Assembly (NCBI GenBank): GCA_026874595.1
Contig: CM049309.1
Span: 13,626,576 to 13,690,575, forward strand
Origin: Sipunculus nudus
Taxonomy: Eukaryota; Annelida; Sipuncula; Golfingiida; Sipunculidae
Reading direction: 5' to 3'
DNA: 64,000 bases
Numbering within the stretch: the first letter of the stretch is position 1; the number at the start of each line of letters is the position of its first letter. Positions 37,801-50,200 of the stretch are shown here, one piece after another. Under the pieces are notes generated by a model. It worked only from the letters and a program-made list of their open reading frames with translations. It did no database searches and was not told where the DNA came from. Made by a program: the position numbers and the translations under genes.

Positions 37801-40800
37801 CTAGCCATGGTGTTAACAATTTTCACATTTCAATTTTTTACATATTTTTCATTAAAATCACACCATGTTTAAAGATCAATATTACCAACAATTCATTAAT
37901 AAACAGCCTTCAGTAAAATTTCCTTTTGTTCATTTTAGAAAAAAAAATTTCAATATGCAAAATAAGACATTAATTCAAGGTCTTTAATAAATTTTAACAG
38001 TTAATTTATTATATTATGAAACATAACTTAAAGCACTTAAAAGTTAAAACATAACATAAAAGACTTAACCTAATCTCAGAGTGACTGACCCTCACTCATG
38101 AACATCTATGGGAGTCTGCACCAATGCTATATAAATACAGGTAGTTAGAACCTGGACTAGGAGTAGGGCAGAGTTAAAAATCACAGGGTAGAGTTGATTG
38201 TAAAAATCATCAGAAAAAATGCAAAGCAGGTTTAGAAATACAGCGTTCAGAATGCCTACCTGTGTCGGGGGCTAGGCTGATATACTGGGTTAGGGCTCTG
38301 AGAAAGGGGGGCTAAGTTATGGGCCATGGGGAACTGGGTGGGGGTGGCCTGAAAAACAAGGATTTAGTACATCAATGCTCAGACAGATATATTAGGGCAT
38401 ATTGAAATGAAAGAGCTACAGATATGAAGATATAGCAAACCAATAATTTACAGTGACTCATAAAGGAGATACACGTAGGTAAAGCCTGAATAATAAAGTT
38501 TTAATATGAGGAATCCAAAACTGATGTACCAGGTACAGTGAATCCTTTAATAAGACCATCTGTTATTGGACAGGTCAGTTAGAACTATTGTGAAGGTTTC
38601 CAGTTCACTCAAATGTGGTCTTAATAGATAGGTGGTCTTATTAGACAGGTGGCCTTTCAAACAGGTTCCACTGTATGTCCTCTTTTTACAGTGGCATTTA
38701 CATCTTCATTTTACTAATAAATGACATGGACCATGTTTCAACACAGTAAACTAGGCTTCCCTGGAAATAACCCTTATTAGTCATATAATCCAAAATGATA
38801 TGAACATTTTCTGGAAGCTATGGATGTACTCTACATTGTGGTATGTAACTGAAGGAGTATTTTATTTACTAATCTGCACTTAAACTGGAAACTGAGAATT
38901 CAGAAACCAGAATTGTTCCAGTTCAAACCAAATTTATGAGAATTTATTTTATGATGTAGCAGTCATTTTTACAAAGTTTTTTTAATGGCTTGATTAGTAG
39001 TAATCCAAATAGTATATGATGTCATTACAAGACAATATTTATATTTAATAACAACCTTCTGCATTTTTCCTCATCTTATTTATCTTGCTATCATAATGTT
39101 AATTTAACTAGATGAGTCGCCAACCACATATTTGTAGGAAACATATTTAATAATATTTATGAGAACAATATCCAATCATCTTTCTTATGTATTTATCCAA
39201 ATGATCAATGACCTTGACACATTTCATTGATACTGTGGATTAATATAATTATGAGGGTAAGATCACTAATTCTCTACACTGACCAGCTTTCAAACTAACT
39301 TGCATATTTATAGCACAGACAAGTACTGCAATGTACAGTGCCTTGTCTGTAAAGCCTAATAGCAACTACTGACAGGTATGATGTAAAAGCAATTAAGAAC
39401 ATGGGATAAAAAGTGTCATTATCAAGTTACAACATTCTGATATGCTGGTAGTTGAAAATTGACTTTTTTCACTTTTATATAAAGAACTAACCAGTGAAAA
39501 GATGATAAAATAAGTGACCCATGGGTCATGACGCTCAGCTGACTTGGAAGAGATTCGCAAAAGGAAATTTTATCATCTGAATGGTAGTATATACCCATTC
39601 AACTGAAGCATCAAACAGATTAACCAACAGGCCAAGATTGTGTCTGCATTTATATATATTTCAAAAATAGAGAAAAATTGTGTAAACTTAAAAAAAATAC
39701 AAGTGGCTCCACCAGTCTGAAGAAACTAAAAAAACACTTAATGGTCAATATACATGCAAAGAATCATGGTGATCTCTGCATTAGTTGTTCAGATACTTCA
39801 GCTTTTGTATCAAATTTTCCATTATTCTGAAGGATACTTCGGAGTCCTATAGCTTGAAGGATATGGCAAACAGAGACCTAATTTCAGGTTTCCACAGGCA
39901 CTTTCATGGGCCTCCTTGCATGACAAGAAAGAAGATTCTAGGTCGAGTTGTTACTATTTGTACCCTGTTGACAGATAACCACATCTTAAAAGGTCTCAAA
40001 AATAGAGAAAAAAATTCGTAAAAATTTGAAAAAATAGAGGTGGCGCACCCAGTCTGCAGATACTGATGGAACACCTCATGATCAATATGTATGCCAAAAA
40101 TCATGACCATCAGTGTTGTAGTTATTGAGATACTGCAGTTTTTGTATCAAATTTTTCATTATTCTGGGGGGTATTTTGGAGCCATACAGCTTAAAGGATA
40201 TGGGTAACAGAGACCTAATTTTAGGTTTCCATGGAGACTTTTCATGGGTCTCCCTGTGTGTCAAGAATGAAGATTCTAGGTCCAGTAGTTATGATTTGTG
40301 CCCTGTTAACAGATGTTCATATCTTTAAAGGTCTCAAAAATTGAGAAAAAAAATTCGTAAAAAAACCTGAACAAATACAGGTGGTGCCAGCAGTCTGCAG
40401 AAACTGATGAAACACTCAATGATCAATATCCATGCAAACAATTATGGTGATTTCTGCATTAGTTGTTCAGATACTTCAGCTTTTGTATCACATTTTCCAT
40501 TATTCTGAGCTTTACTTTGGAGTGCCATAGCTCAAAGGACATGGGTAACAGAGACCTAATTTCAGGTTTCCATGGAGACTTTTCATGGGTCTCTCCCTGT
40601 ATAAAGAATGAAGATTCTGGGTCCAGTCTTTACGATTTGTGCCCTGTTAACAGATGTTCACATTTTTAAAGGTCTCAAAAATAGAGAAAACAATTTGTAA
40701 AGAATAAAGAAATACCAGTGGCACCACCAGTCTGCAGAAACTGATGAAACATCTTATGATCAATATGTATGCCAAAAATCATGACCATTAGTGATGTAGT

Positions 40801-41775
40801 TAATGAGATACTGAAGTTTTTGTATGAAATTTTTGACTATTCTGGGGGGTACTTTGGGGCTCCATAGCTCAAAGGATATGGGTAACAGAGACCTAATTTC
40901 TGGTTTCGATGGAGACTTTTCATAGGTCTCTCAGTGGGTAAAGAATGAAGATTCTAGGTCCAGTCTTTATGATTTGTACCTTGTTAACAGATGTTCACAT
41001 TTTTAAAGGTCTCAAAAATAGAGAAAACAATTCATAAAGAATCAAAAAATACAGGTGGCGCCACCAGTCTGCAGGAACTGATGAAACATCTCATGATCAA
41101 TATGTATGCCAAAAATCATGACCTTCAGTGATGTAGTTAATGAGATCTTGAAGTTTTTGTATGAAATTTTTGACTATTCTGGGGGGTACTTTGGGGCCCA
41201 ATAGCTCGAAGGATATGGGTAACAGAGACCTCATTTCTGGTTTCCAAAGAGATTTTTCATGGACCTCTCAGAATGTCAAGATACAAGTTTCTAGGTCCAC
41301 AGGTTACGATTTGTGCCAGGTTAACGGACGGACAGACAGACGGACGACGGACAAAGAGTGATCGCTATAGCTCAGATGACTTACAGTCAGCTGAGCTAAA
41401 AAGGCTATTCTGACATGTTACACTGATAAAATTTGTGCTAGAGAAGCTGGTCCCTATTTTTTTTATGAATATACATACATGAGTGGTATAGACAGATGCC
41501 GGGGTACCAGTGGAGGAGCTGTCGTCATGGAGATCCTCCTCATGCTGAAAGAATACAAACAGTTTGGTCCTGAGCATGAAAACACTGTTGACATGAAGGA
41601 TTTACAGACATGAAGTCAGTTTGTAGTTAAAAAGATTATATACATTAACTCTGGTGACCTGAAGTCATTTCTGCATATTTGGTAACTATGGTGAAGTAAA
41701 GTGATACTTACACACAAAGAATAGGCCACATCTTTGCTATAAGTTTGATAAGAAAAAGTGAATATATTGTTTAAA

Positions 41776-41842
<67 letters not shown>

Positions 41843-44800
41843 AAAAATAATTTTAAAACTCTTTCAGTACAAAGCAAACTAAAGGGTAAATAAAAAAATT
41901 TATTTCCATGGAAACATACCTCTGGTGGAGGAGCATACTGCATGCTGTGCTGCTGATCAGGTAAGATCATGGCCTGAGTGTCTGCATCAGCGAAGTTGAC
42001 AACACGGTAAAACAGTTCAGCTCGCCCATACTGAAATTATACACAAAATACACATCAATGGAATTGGAAAGACCACCTTTCTTGAAGACCACCTGTCTAT
42101 AAAGAACACCCTTAAGTAGCCCAAAAGCATCTACACTGGTTATAACTGACCTGTCTAATAAGACTATCTGTGAATTAAAACTACTTTTGGCCATGCCTAT
42201 GGGCGGTCTCATAACAAAGGTTTCACTGTATGTCAAAACCAATGAAAGCATTGAGCCTAAACACAGATATTATCAGTGAAGAATTCTTAATAAATAACAT
42301 AAAACCTGATCTAAAAAACTAAAGATGTGCTCAAGACCTTTAACAAAGGTAGACAGTTAAGGCTGTCTCTCACTAGGCTGCGACAGCTTGCGAATAGTTG
42401 GAGACACAACAATTGCGAGAAAATATGTAAATTAGCAACAATTTTCACTTGCAATCACACTTAATTGTACTTACAACACGTTTTCATCATCACAAGTGTT
42501 GCACCAATGTCATAAGCTGGAGTTTGTATACTTGTCACGAGAATGTTTTGCACTGTTCTCAAGACATTTGCACAACATTTGTGAGATATTCGCACAACAT
42601 ACCAAGGAACAATTGCAATTTTGCTTCATTCCCATGCGACAGATTCTCATTTTTTGTCCAATCATTTGCACTTTAGTTGCATAGGTTGCGAACCCCTTGC
42701 AAAGTTATCTCCCAGTTCTCGCAGCTCCTGACTGTTGGAAACTGTTTTGGGAATAGTTTGCGACAGGCCCGAGACAAGTTCAAGACACCAGCAATCCCTC
42801 TGCGACTATTTTGAGAGAAATTTATGTCATGTGAGTTTGCGAATTTTTTTTAACATTTTCAAAATTACTGCGATAAGGAGGCAACAGTTTGCAAATCATG
42901 CGAGGAAACTGAGAACTGCTGCGAATGTTCCAAGACTCTATTGCAAATGCCATTCATAATTTGTCGCAAGCTGTCTCAGCCCACTGAGATACAGGCTTAA
43001 CCAATATTCAGATTAATCTTTACTGGCTCTCAGCAAGACATACAACTGCCCACCATCCAGTCTCTTTTCATCCACAATTTATAAAATTTTACATTTTAAA
43101 CCATGCTTATTACACAATATGTTGATTGCACTTGATGCGATCTTCAGTCACTGGATTAATTGCTTTGAAGGTATTAGTCAAACCCACATTTGACATAAGC
43201 ATTGTATATTGTTCATCCAAGGACCCCGTTCTTTAAAACAAACTTTCAGTATAAATACATATGTAGCTGTTCCTCTAATTTCATGTAAAGTGTTATATCA
43301 TGTACTATATCATATAAACAGTATTTAATTTGTGACTCTATTCCATTGTTTAAGTCTTTCACTATTGATGGCATCTTTCAAATACAGCTGTACAGTATAT
43401 ATTTTCTCCATAATATACTTTCCATGTCTGTGGTTGCTACAGCTGACTGACGTTATCAGCTAAAATGGTTTGTTTATTCCTCAGTTCTTAAGAGATTAAC
43501 AAGTTGTGAACATAGTTAACTACTTTGTCATATTTTGGATTATTTGTTTCACACAAATTCAGTAAAAGGTAAGACATTATTTAAATATTATTCTACAGAT
43601 AAGCCAGGTAAAAAGGTGGCTTTAATATCTCTCTGACGTCTTGTGTGACTCTATACTTCTTTATACATATCAAATTGTAACAATATTCACATCATTTTTT
43701 GATGGAGTTAACCGCCTCTATTTTTATTTTATGCGGTCTTATCTACTTCCTTATCTAAGTATGTACATCTGCAAAGTTCCATTTCAGTTTAGGACTACAT
43801 GACAGGATGGTAATACTCACTTCCTGTCATTTGTTTTGTATCCTGGTGTCACCCAGGCCCAGTGTCTACTGCTTGGTCATAACACATGAGGAACCCCTAA
43901 AGGAGTAACTAGTATGTAAGTGAAACATGGCTGTGTGGCACAGCCTTCCCATTAAGCCTGCAGAGATCTAGACCTGGATGGGGGGCCAACCATGTAAATC
44001 TCTCCACCTTGGCTGAGGTTTGAACTCACGACCTGGCTATGAGTCCTGTACCACAGAAGCAAGTTAAACATTTACATCATACTAACCTGTGGTATGCTCT
44101 TGGTCTTGGCCATGGTGTAGTTTGGTTGGAGAGGAGTTCTGCGTAATGGAAGTCTCCAGCACCCGCTGATCACCTGTTTCTTGTCATCAAACACATCAAA
44201 CTTACACCAGGCCCTGGTGGTCAGTCTGTTAGATGCCACACTTGTTGCCTGGAGCTCCACCACGATCGACATATCAGGAGCTGGAGGGCATCTGCAGTAT
44301 AACCATACAGTGAATACTGTTACCAATAGAAAATGCAAATTTTTTCTTCATGACATCAAAACAAGAAACCTTAGGTGCACATCACACATGTAGGCATACT
44401 TCCAGACTATTTTCCTGCTGCACTGAACATTGTACGGTGGGCCAAAATATCAACTGATATGAGTGATAATAAAGGATTTTTGTGTAAACGAAGAGTACAC
44501 ACTGTACCTAATTTCCTCATTTGAAAACATAATGTTTGGTTTTATTTACTGCTTTCATTTTTCAAATACTTCAAATAAACATGACAGTATTAATTGCCTG
44601 ACCTTGTTTGATATAACTGATAGTGGGTAGATGCTACTGTAGACACTAGCATTGGGTCAAATAGCTTTAACATTTGAGATACATCTGACTGTCAGGTACT
44701 CCCCAGCACTGCTAAGTTATATCTCATGTTTCATTCTTTTACACTTTACAACTAAAGTAGAATGGATTTTCAATTGTAACAATCTACTTCTGCACAAGAT

Positions 44801-47237
44801 CTAACAGACTATAGCAAATATAAATTGCAACATTCAGAATTTTGGCCAGACACTGGGTGCATATTATAAAAAGGGTTATATGTTTTCCCAAAAAAACTGT
44901 GGCTCTAAATGGGGTGCAGAAAATCTATGTTACTGGGTTATCTAAATGGAAAGACAGCAGTAGTGCTGCAGTGGAGTCAATACTATATGAGTTTAAATGC
45001 AACCATGATTATACTGTACTAGCATATCACCTGTTCATATTTTTGCACTTGAAGACAAATTTAGTTTCACTGACTCTAAGTATGATATATGGTGCTGCAA
45101 GTAATCCCAGTTGGTGTAGTTTCTGACAGATGGCACTGTGATAGCCTCGTCTAAGAATAATGTCAGATTTCTCAGTCAAGATTTATTGAAAATATAAACA
45201 ACTAGAATATAGGTAGTCAACTGGCGACTACATGTATCTGCCGAAATCATAGAGGGATGGGTGAAGTGAGGCAAGAATTGAGTGGCAAGGGGAAATAGTG
45301 TGGTGTGTTTGCATATTGGCATGGATGTCTGTAGCCAAATGTGAATATAGGTGGCACCACCTGTCATTAAATCAAGAAAGCTATCCAGGATGTATACACA
45401 TGCAAAATTTCGGGTTGATAAGTCCAACCACTGCAGAGATATGAGTGATTTTATCCCAAGGCAGATGAACAGTTGGATGCTGTGCAAAAATGGCTGCAGG
45501 TGGCGCCACCATTTTTTGTGAATGTTATAAAGCTATCCAAGGGCCTAAAACTGTTTAGCCTGATTGGTCAAACTAGTCCAAAGATACGTGGGCTAATGTG
45601 TCAAAACAGATCCACAGATGGACACACTGGAGAGGAAATGTCAGAGGTCAATACAAAATATTTTGGCACAAGTTCACATGTGACCCAATAATGTGAAAAG
45701 TTTCAGAAAAATCTGTCCAGTGGTCTCAGGGTTCTCTTACGGAAATGAATGCGACAGTGGCAGCAGTGGAACCCGGTCAAAAGCATAGTATCTGCAAACT
45801 TTGTTTTGTCGGATACAATTACTAACCCCCCCCCCCCCTCCCCCCACCCCCGATACATTTCTTCCTGATATTCAATGACCAAAACTGAGCATTCCTGTGG
45901 AATGGCCATGGAGGAAAAACATAACAATGGTTAAATGCCACTGCTGTAATTTATAAAATAGATAATTGTTTATCCCAATACCTTTTTCCACCTGCTTTTT
46001 TGCAAATCACATTTTACACAGGCACCTGTGCTCAAATATTTTAGGGTAAAGGTATAACTCGGTAAATAATAAAGGAAAATACTCTTATTAACTGGATTGA
46101 GAATAATACCTATTGGCTGGTCAGCCTTTTGGTCCATAGCACCAAGAAATGAGATCACACTGACCACAAATTTTAAATTACCACTTTCTAAAATAGTAAA
46201 ACACTTTTGTAAGTTGACAATAAGGTTATAACAAACACTAGCTGTGACATGTTTTGAGGTATGTAATATCAGTGGCCAAAATGGATTTCACAGACTGAAT
46301 AGTTATATGATACAAAGGATGGTTACCTAGGAACTGGTTGTCTTGCTCGGATAAGGACCATGTTTGACCCCTGGTGGATTTGTGATGAGACCTCTGCCTG
46401 GCAATGCACTGTGGGAAGGGCTCTGGGTACTCCCATACCTCCAGCATTATTGTGCAGTCCCACCACCAGGCGGCAGCTCTGTATACCTGGCTCAAGGCCA
46501 AGGATGAAGTCATAGAACACCACAAAACCAGCACTGGAATAAAGAAATAAATTAATTCTGCAACAGATAAATAAAATACCATATATCAGGAAAATGTTTC
46601 TGGTATGACATGAATTATTAATGATGACTTCTCTGAAAAGAAAATGATTAAAATTTTCATATTTTTTGGTCAGTATATGTGTGGGGGGATGGAACTTGAT
46701 GCTCTGCATTTCAGGATTTTTTCCTGTCATTTGTTGGACCACAGTAAATCAATAAGAATTTCTAATATGACATTTTCTGCTTAATAAATTATGCTATAAA
46801 TGAAATTGGAATGTGTGGCAAGGCAGGCTTGCCTTTGCTCCTAGTAGAGCAGCAGGTCTTGCCCTGAGTACAAATAATTTTCCTTCATAGATGGCACCAC
46901 CTACATTTTCATATCTGTATAATAATTTCTTTTATTCTGAGAAATCAAGATATTTCTTACTTTGGGTCATAAGGAGCAGGTCCAAGGGCTGCAGCATTCA
47001 GGAAAGAGTGAGCTGGGAACTGGTTCTCAGGCTGCATCAAGGCTGGCAGCTCAGCATTTATATAGGGGTGCTCTGGCTGCTGCTGTAAAAGAAAACTGAA
47101 TACTTCATAAATACTGCAAAAAACTGTTAACTGAGCATCAATGTAGGGGCCTGTCGCAGCTAAATGAGAGAGAAAAATGAAAACTCCATACATACTACAA
47201 AAAGCTGGGATCTGACCATCAATAAATATAAGGCTGC

Positions 47238-47285
<48 letters not shown>

Positions 47286-50200
47286 GTGAATACTTAATAA
47301 GTACTGCAAAAAACTGGCCTCTGACCAGTTATATAGGGGGGCTGCTTCTGTAAAAGAAAGTATATTTCAGATTAACATGAAGATATTCATTTATCAAGTC
47401 TCTAAAAAGGAGAAAAATAATTATTTGATCATTGTAACTAAATATAAAAGATAGGTGAGCTATATAAATGATAGATTTAATATTTTTTTCAACCAATCTG
47501 AAGCTGACACATGTATATATATGTGTTTGTGCATGTAACCAATGATCTTGACTGTCATAAGCAGGATGAAATGTTTTGCAAATAGACTGTTTTTTTCTCA
47601 GATTTTTTAATAAATTGAATTTCTCAGATACTTCTGATTATGTTTTAGTTTCATTCTAGTCAATTAGGCTTGTGTGTTCTCTTCAGCTTACTCACTGGAA
47701 CTGTCCTCTCAATTTTTAAAAATATGTCATACTTCAATGGGCACCCCCAAACCCCTCCTTGGCAAAACATCAACAATGTCCTACTGGCTAAAACATACAA
47801 TAATTCACTCCTAAAATTTATCTAAATTAATTTACTTTATTGCAAGGTATACTCATGAATGAAGTTCAGATGATTGGGTGATCAGTGAATCTGACCACCA
47901 ACGATGATGAACTGAATGGTGTGGGTTTGAATCTGATAGCTGCAGGCTTAAAACAAGAGCACAGCAAATGTGCATCACTTAAAATTAAGGACGGATAGAC
48001 AGATGGATGGGTACACAATAATATGTCCTGCAATAGAGGGGCATAAAAAAATGCATGTGTCATGTAACAAATGGGGTTATTATCAGTCATATGCTTTATG
48101 GTTTCAAAATGACTCAAGAGTAAAATTAATGAAACTGAAAGTATTTAAATTACTTTTTAATGTAATTACATTCAGAAATAAAGGGAATTGCTCCATAATT
48201 GTAATTGCCATACAACATGCTACATAATTGTAATTATAATTAATCAAAGTAATCTCAGCCCAGGATATGGGTGGCTTTGTCACTGGGCAACACCAGAAGT
48301 GTTGTCAGTTATATGTCTGATATACCCATGAAATGCTGGTATGTTTAAAACCAAGTTAGGTTAGCCGAAGCTTACATGTAAAATATGCAAATGAGGCTTA
48401 TACGTAGGATTAGTGAAGCTTTTTAAGTATACAATGCAGGAAGTAACCAACAAAAATCTCTGACAAATTAAATAAATTAAAATAAATACTACTGTGTACT
48501 GTCATTACATAGAACCATACAGTATACTGGACCAGGACAATGTGATTTTTGTCATGTAGCTGATTAAGCTAATTAAATTGGATAAAATTAAAATGAAGGA
48601 ACCATGCAATGTAAATGGGTGTAATAACGTTAAAAATAGACCCAACAGAATTATAATAACAGCAGAGCATTTTGTAACTTCAAGAGAAAGTACCGTTAAT
48701 GATAGGCACTTTGAAACAAAATATTATGATTTTTTCATACATTGTTTCATATCTCAAAATATTATTGAACTAGTACTGTATTTAACTAGTACTGTTCTTA
48801 ATAGGCAGTTTTATATTTATAATCTATCTGCATTTCATTTTTAATTACATCATTCATTTGATTTAAAAGTATTATGTGACATGTATAGTGTTATAGCAAC
48901 TTAATGCTGCATTATTACAGCAATGAAATGTTTCTGTGAGTAAAATTTACACATTGACTATTACATTTGTGTCTCCAGGCAAGTTAGCACCATTCTAACA
49001 TTTAATCTTTGGAATAGTCTTTTTTTGAGAATTTCAAAAGTGTTCTCATAACATTACAATAACCTTAAAGACAGACAAACAAACACATAACCACCCTTGC
49101 AACAGGTAATTAGAATAATTACCTCCACAAAGGAGGTTATGTTGTCACCTAGATCTGTTAGTTTGTTTGTATGTCAGCAAAATTACACAGGCTTGTGCAC
49201 ATTTAGGATATGGGCCAAGGAAGACCCCAGTAAAGTCTGGTGCAGACCTGGATAAAGGGCAGAATCAAATATGACTGTGTTGCCTTAGCTGAGGTTTTTG
49301 CTCTACTGATTGTCATTCAAGATATAGGTCAGATGGCCCCATTAATTCACATGACCTGGAATAATAGAAATAAAGCAGTGAATTGTTTGGCTTGCTCTGA
49401 CTGGCTCTAGCCATTATCCCAGGTGACCTTAAAACCCCCATTGTTTGATTTTTATGTATTGTTCAGCATGATCTCAAACACAATTGACAGTTTCAGTAAA
49501 ATATTTTTTAAATCTGTGGCCAATCAAAGACATATCTAGATGCTTGTTTGGGATTGCCTGGAGGGGTAATATTGGCTTCACTGCATCTGGACTAGTATAG
49601 TGAGAAAATGAGATACAGAAACCATGATTTTCTTGGCATTGTTTGACTGTATAAACCACAAACTCTATGGTAAAAGAGAAGTTCAACATAAGAATTTGTT
49701 TTTATGAAGCTGTACAAAAGAGGCCCAGACTAGTTTTTTTTTGCAGATTTTGTATAGGAAAATTAAATACAGCCATGTATCCTTCCACCATTCACCTGTT
49801 GCTGCTGTGGCCTGTCCTGCTGGTGTCTCTGTGGAGGATGGGCTGTTTTTGGTGGCTGCTGCAGTTCTGCTTTCAGCCTGGCCAGTTGTGCCTCCTGCTT
49901 GGCCAGCTCCATTTCTTGCTGTAACTGCTGGAGCCTCAGTAACTGTCTCTCCTGGTGAATCTCCACCTCAGATACATCTGTATCAGGACAAAGATAGTTA
50001 AGGTCAGTGGGTGATATAAATATTCATGAGAAGGTCACCAATGCTGCCACTCTTGACTAAATGGAAAAAGTATAAAATCTTACCAGAAAAAAAGTATAAA
50101 ATTGTCTGAGAAAAGTATGAAAAAGTCAAAAATAAATGCCAAATACCACCATTTTTGTACAATTTTGTACAGCATAATATACTTCTAAAAAAGCTTCAGG

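Noticed and set aside
39703-41320. CRISPR-like regular repeats
   Set aside because: Units are ~338 bp, diverge gradually and belong to a eukaryotic element; there are no short identical repeats with unique spacers.
41737-41970. 77-codon frame with a long IY repeat
   Set aside because: Translation of the (TA)n microsatellite running into exon 13.
46323-46742. 139-codon minus-strand open frame
   Set aside because: Exon 11 (46327..46533) plus intron read upstream of its acceptor.
49667-50001. Plus-strand 85/86-codon frames
   Set aside because: Antisense shadow of Q-rich exon 9.
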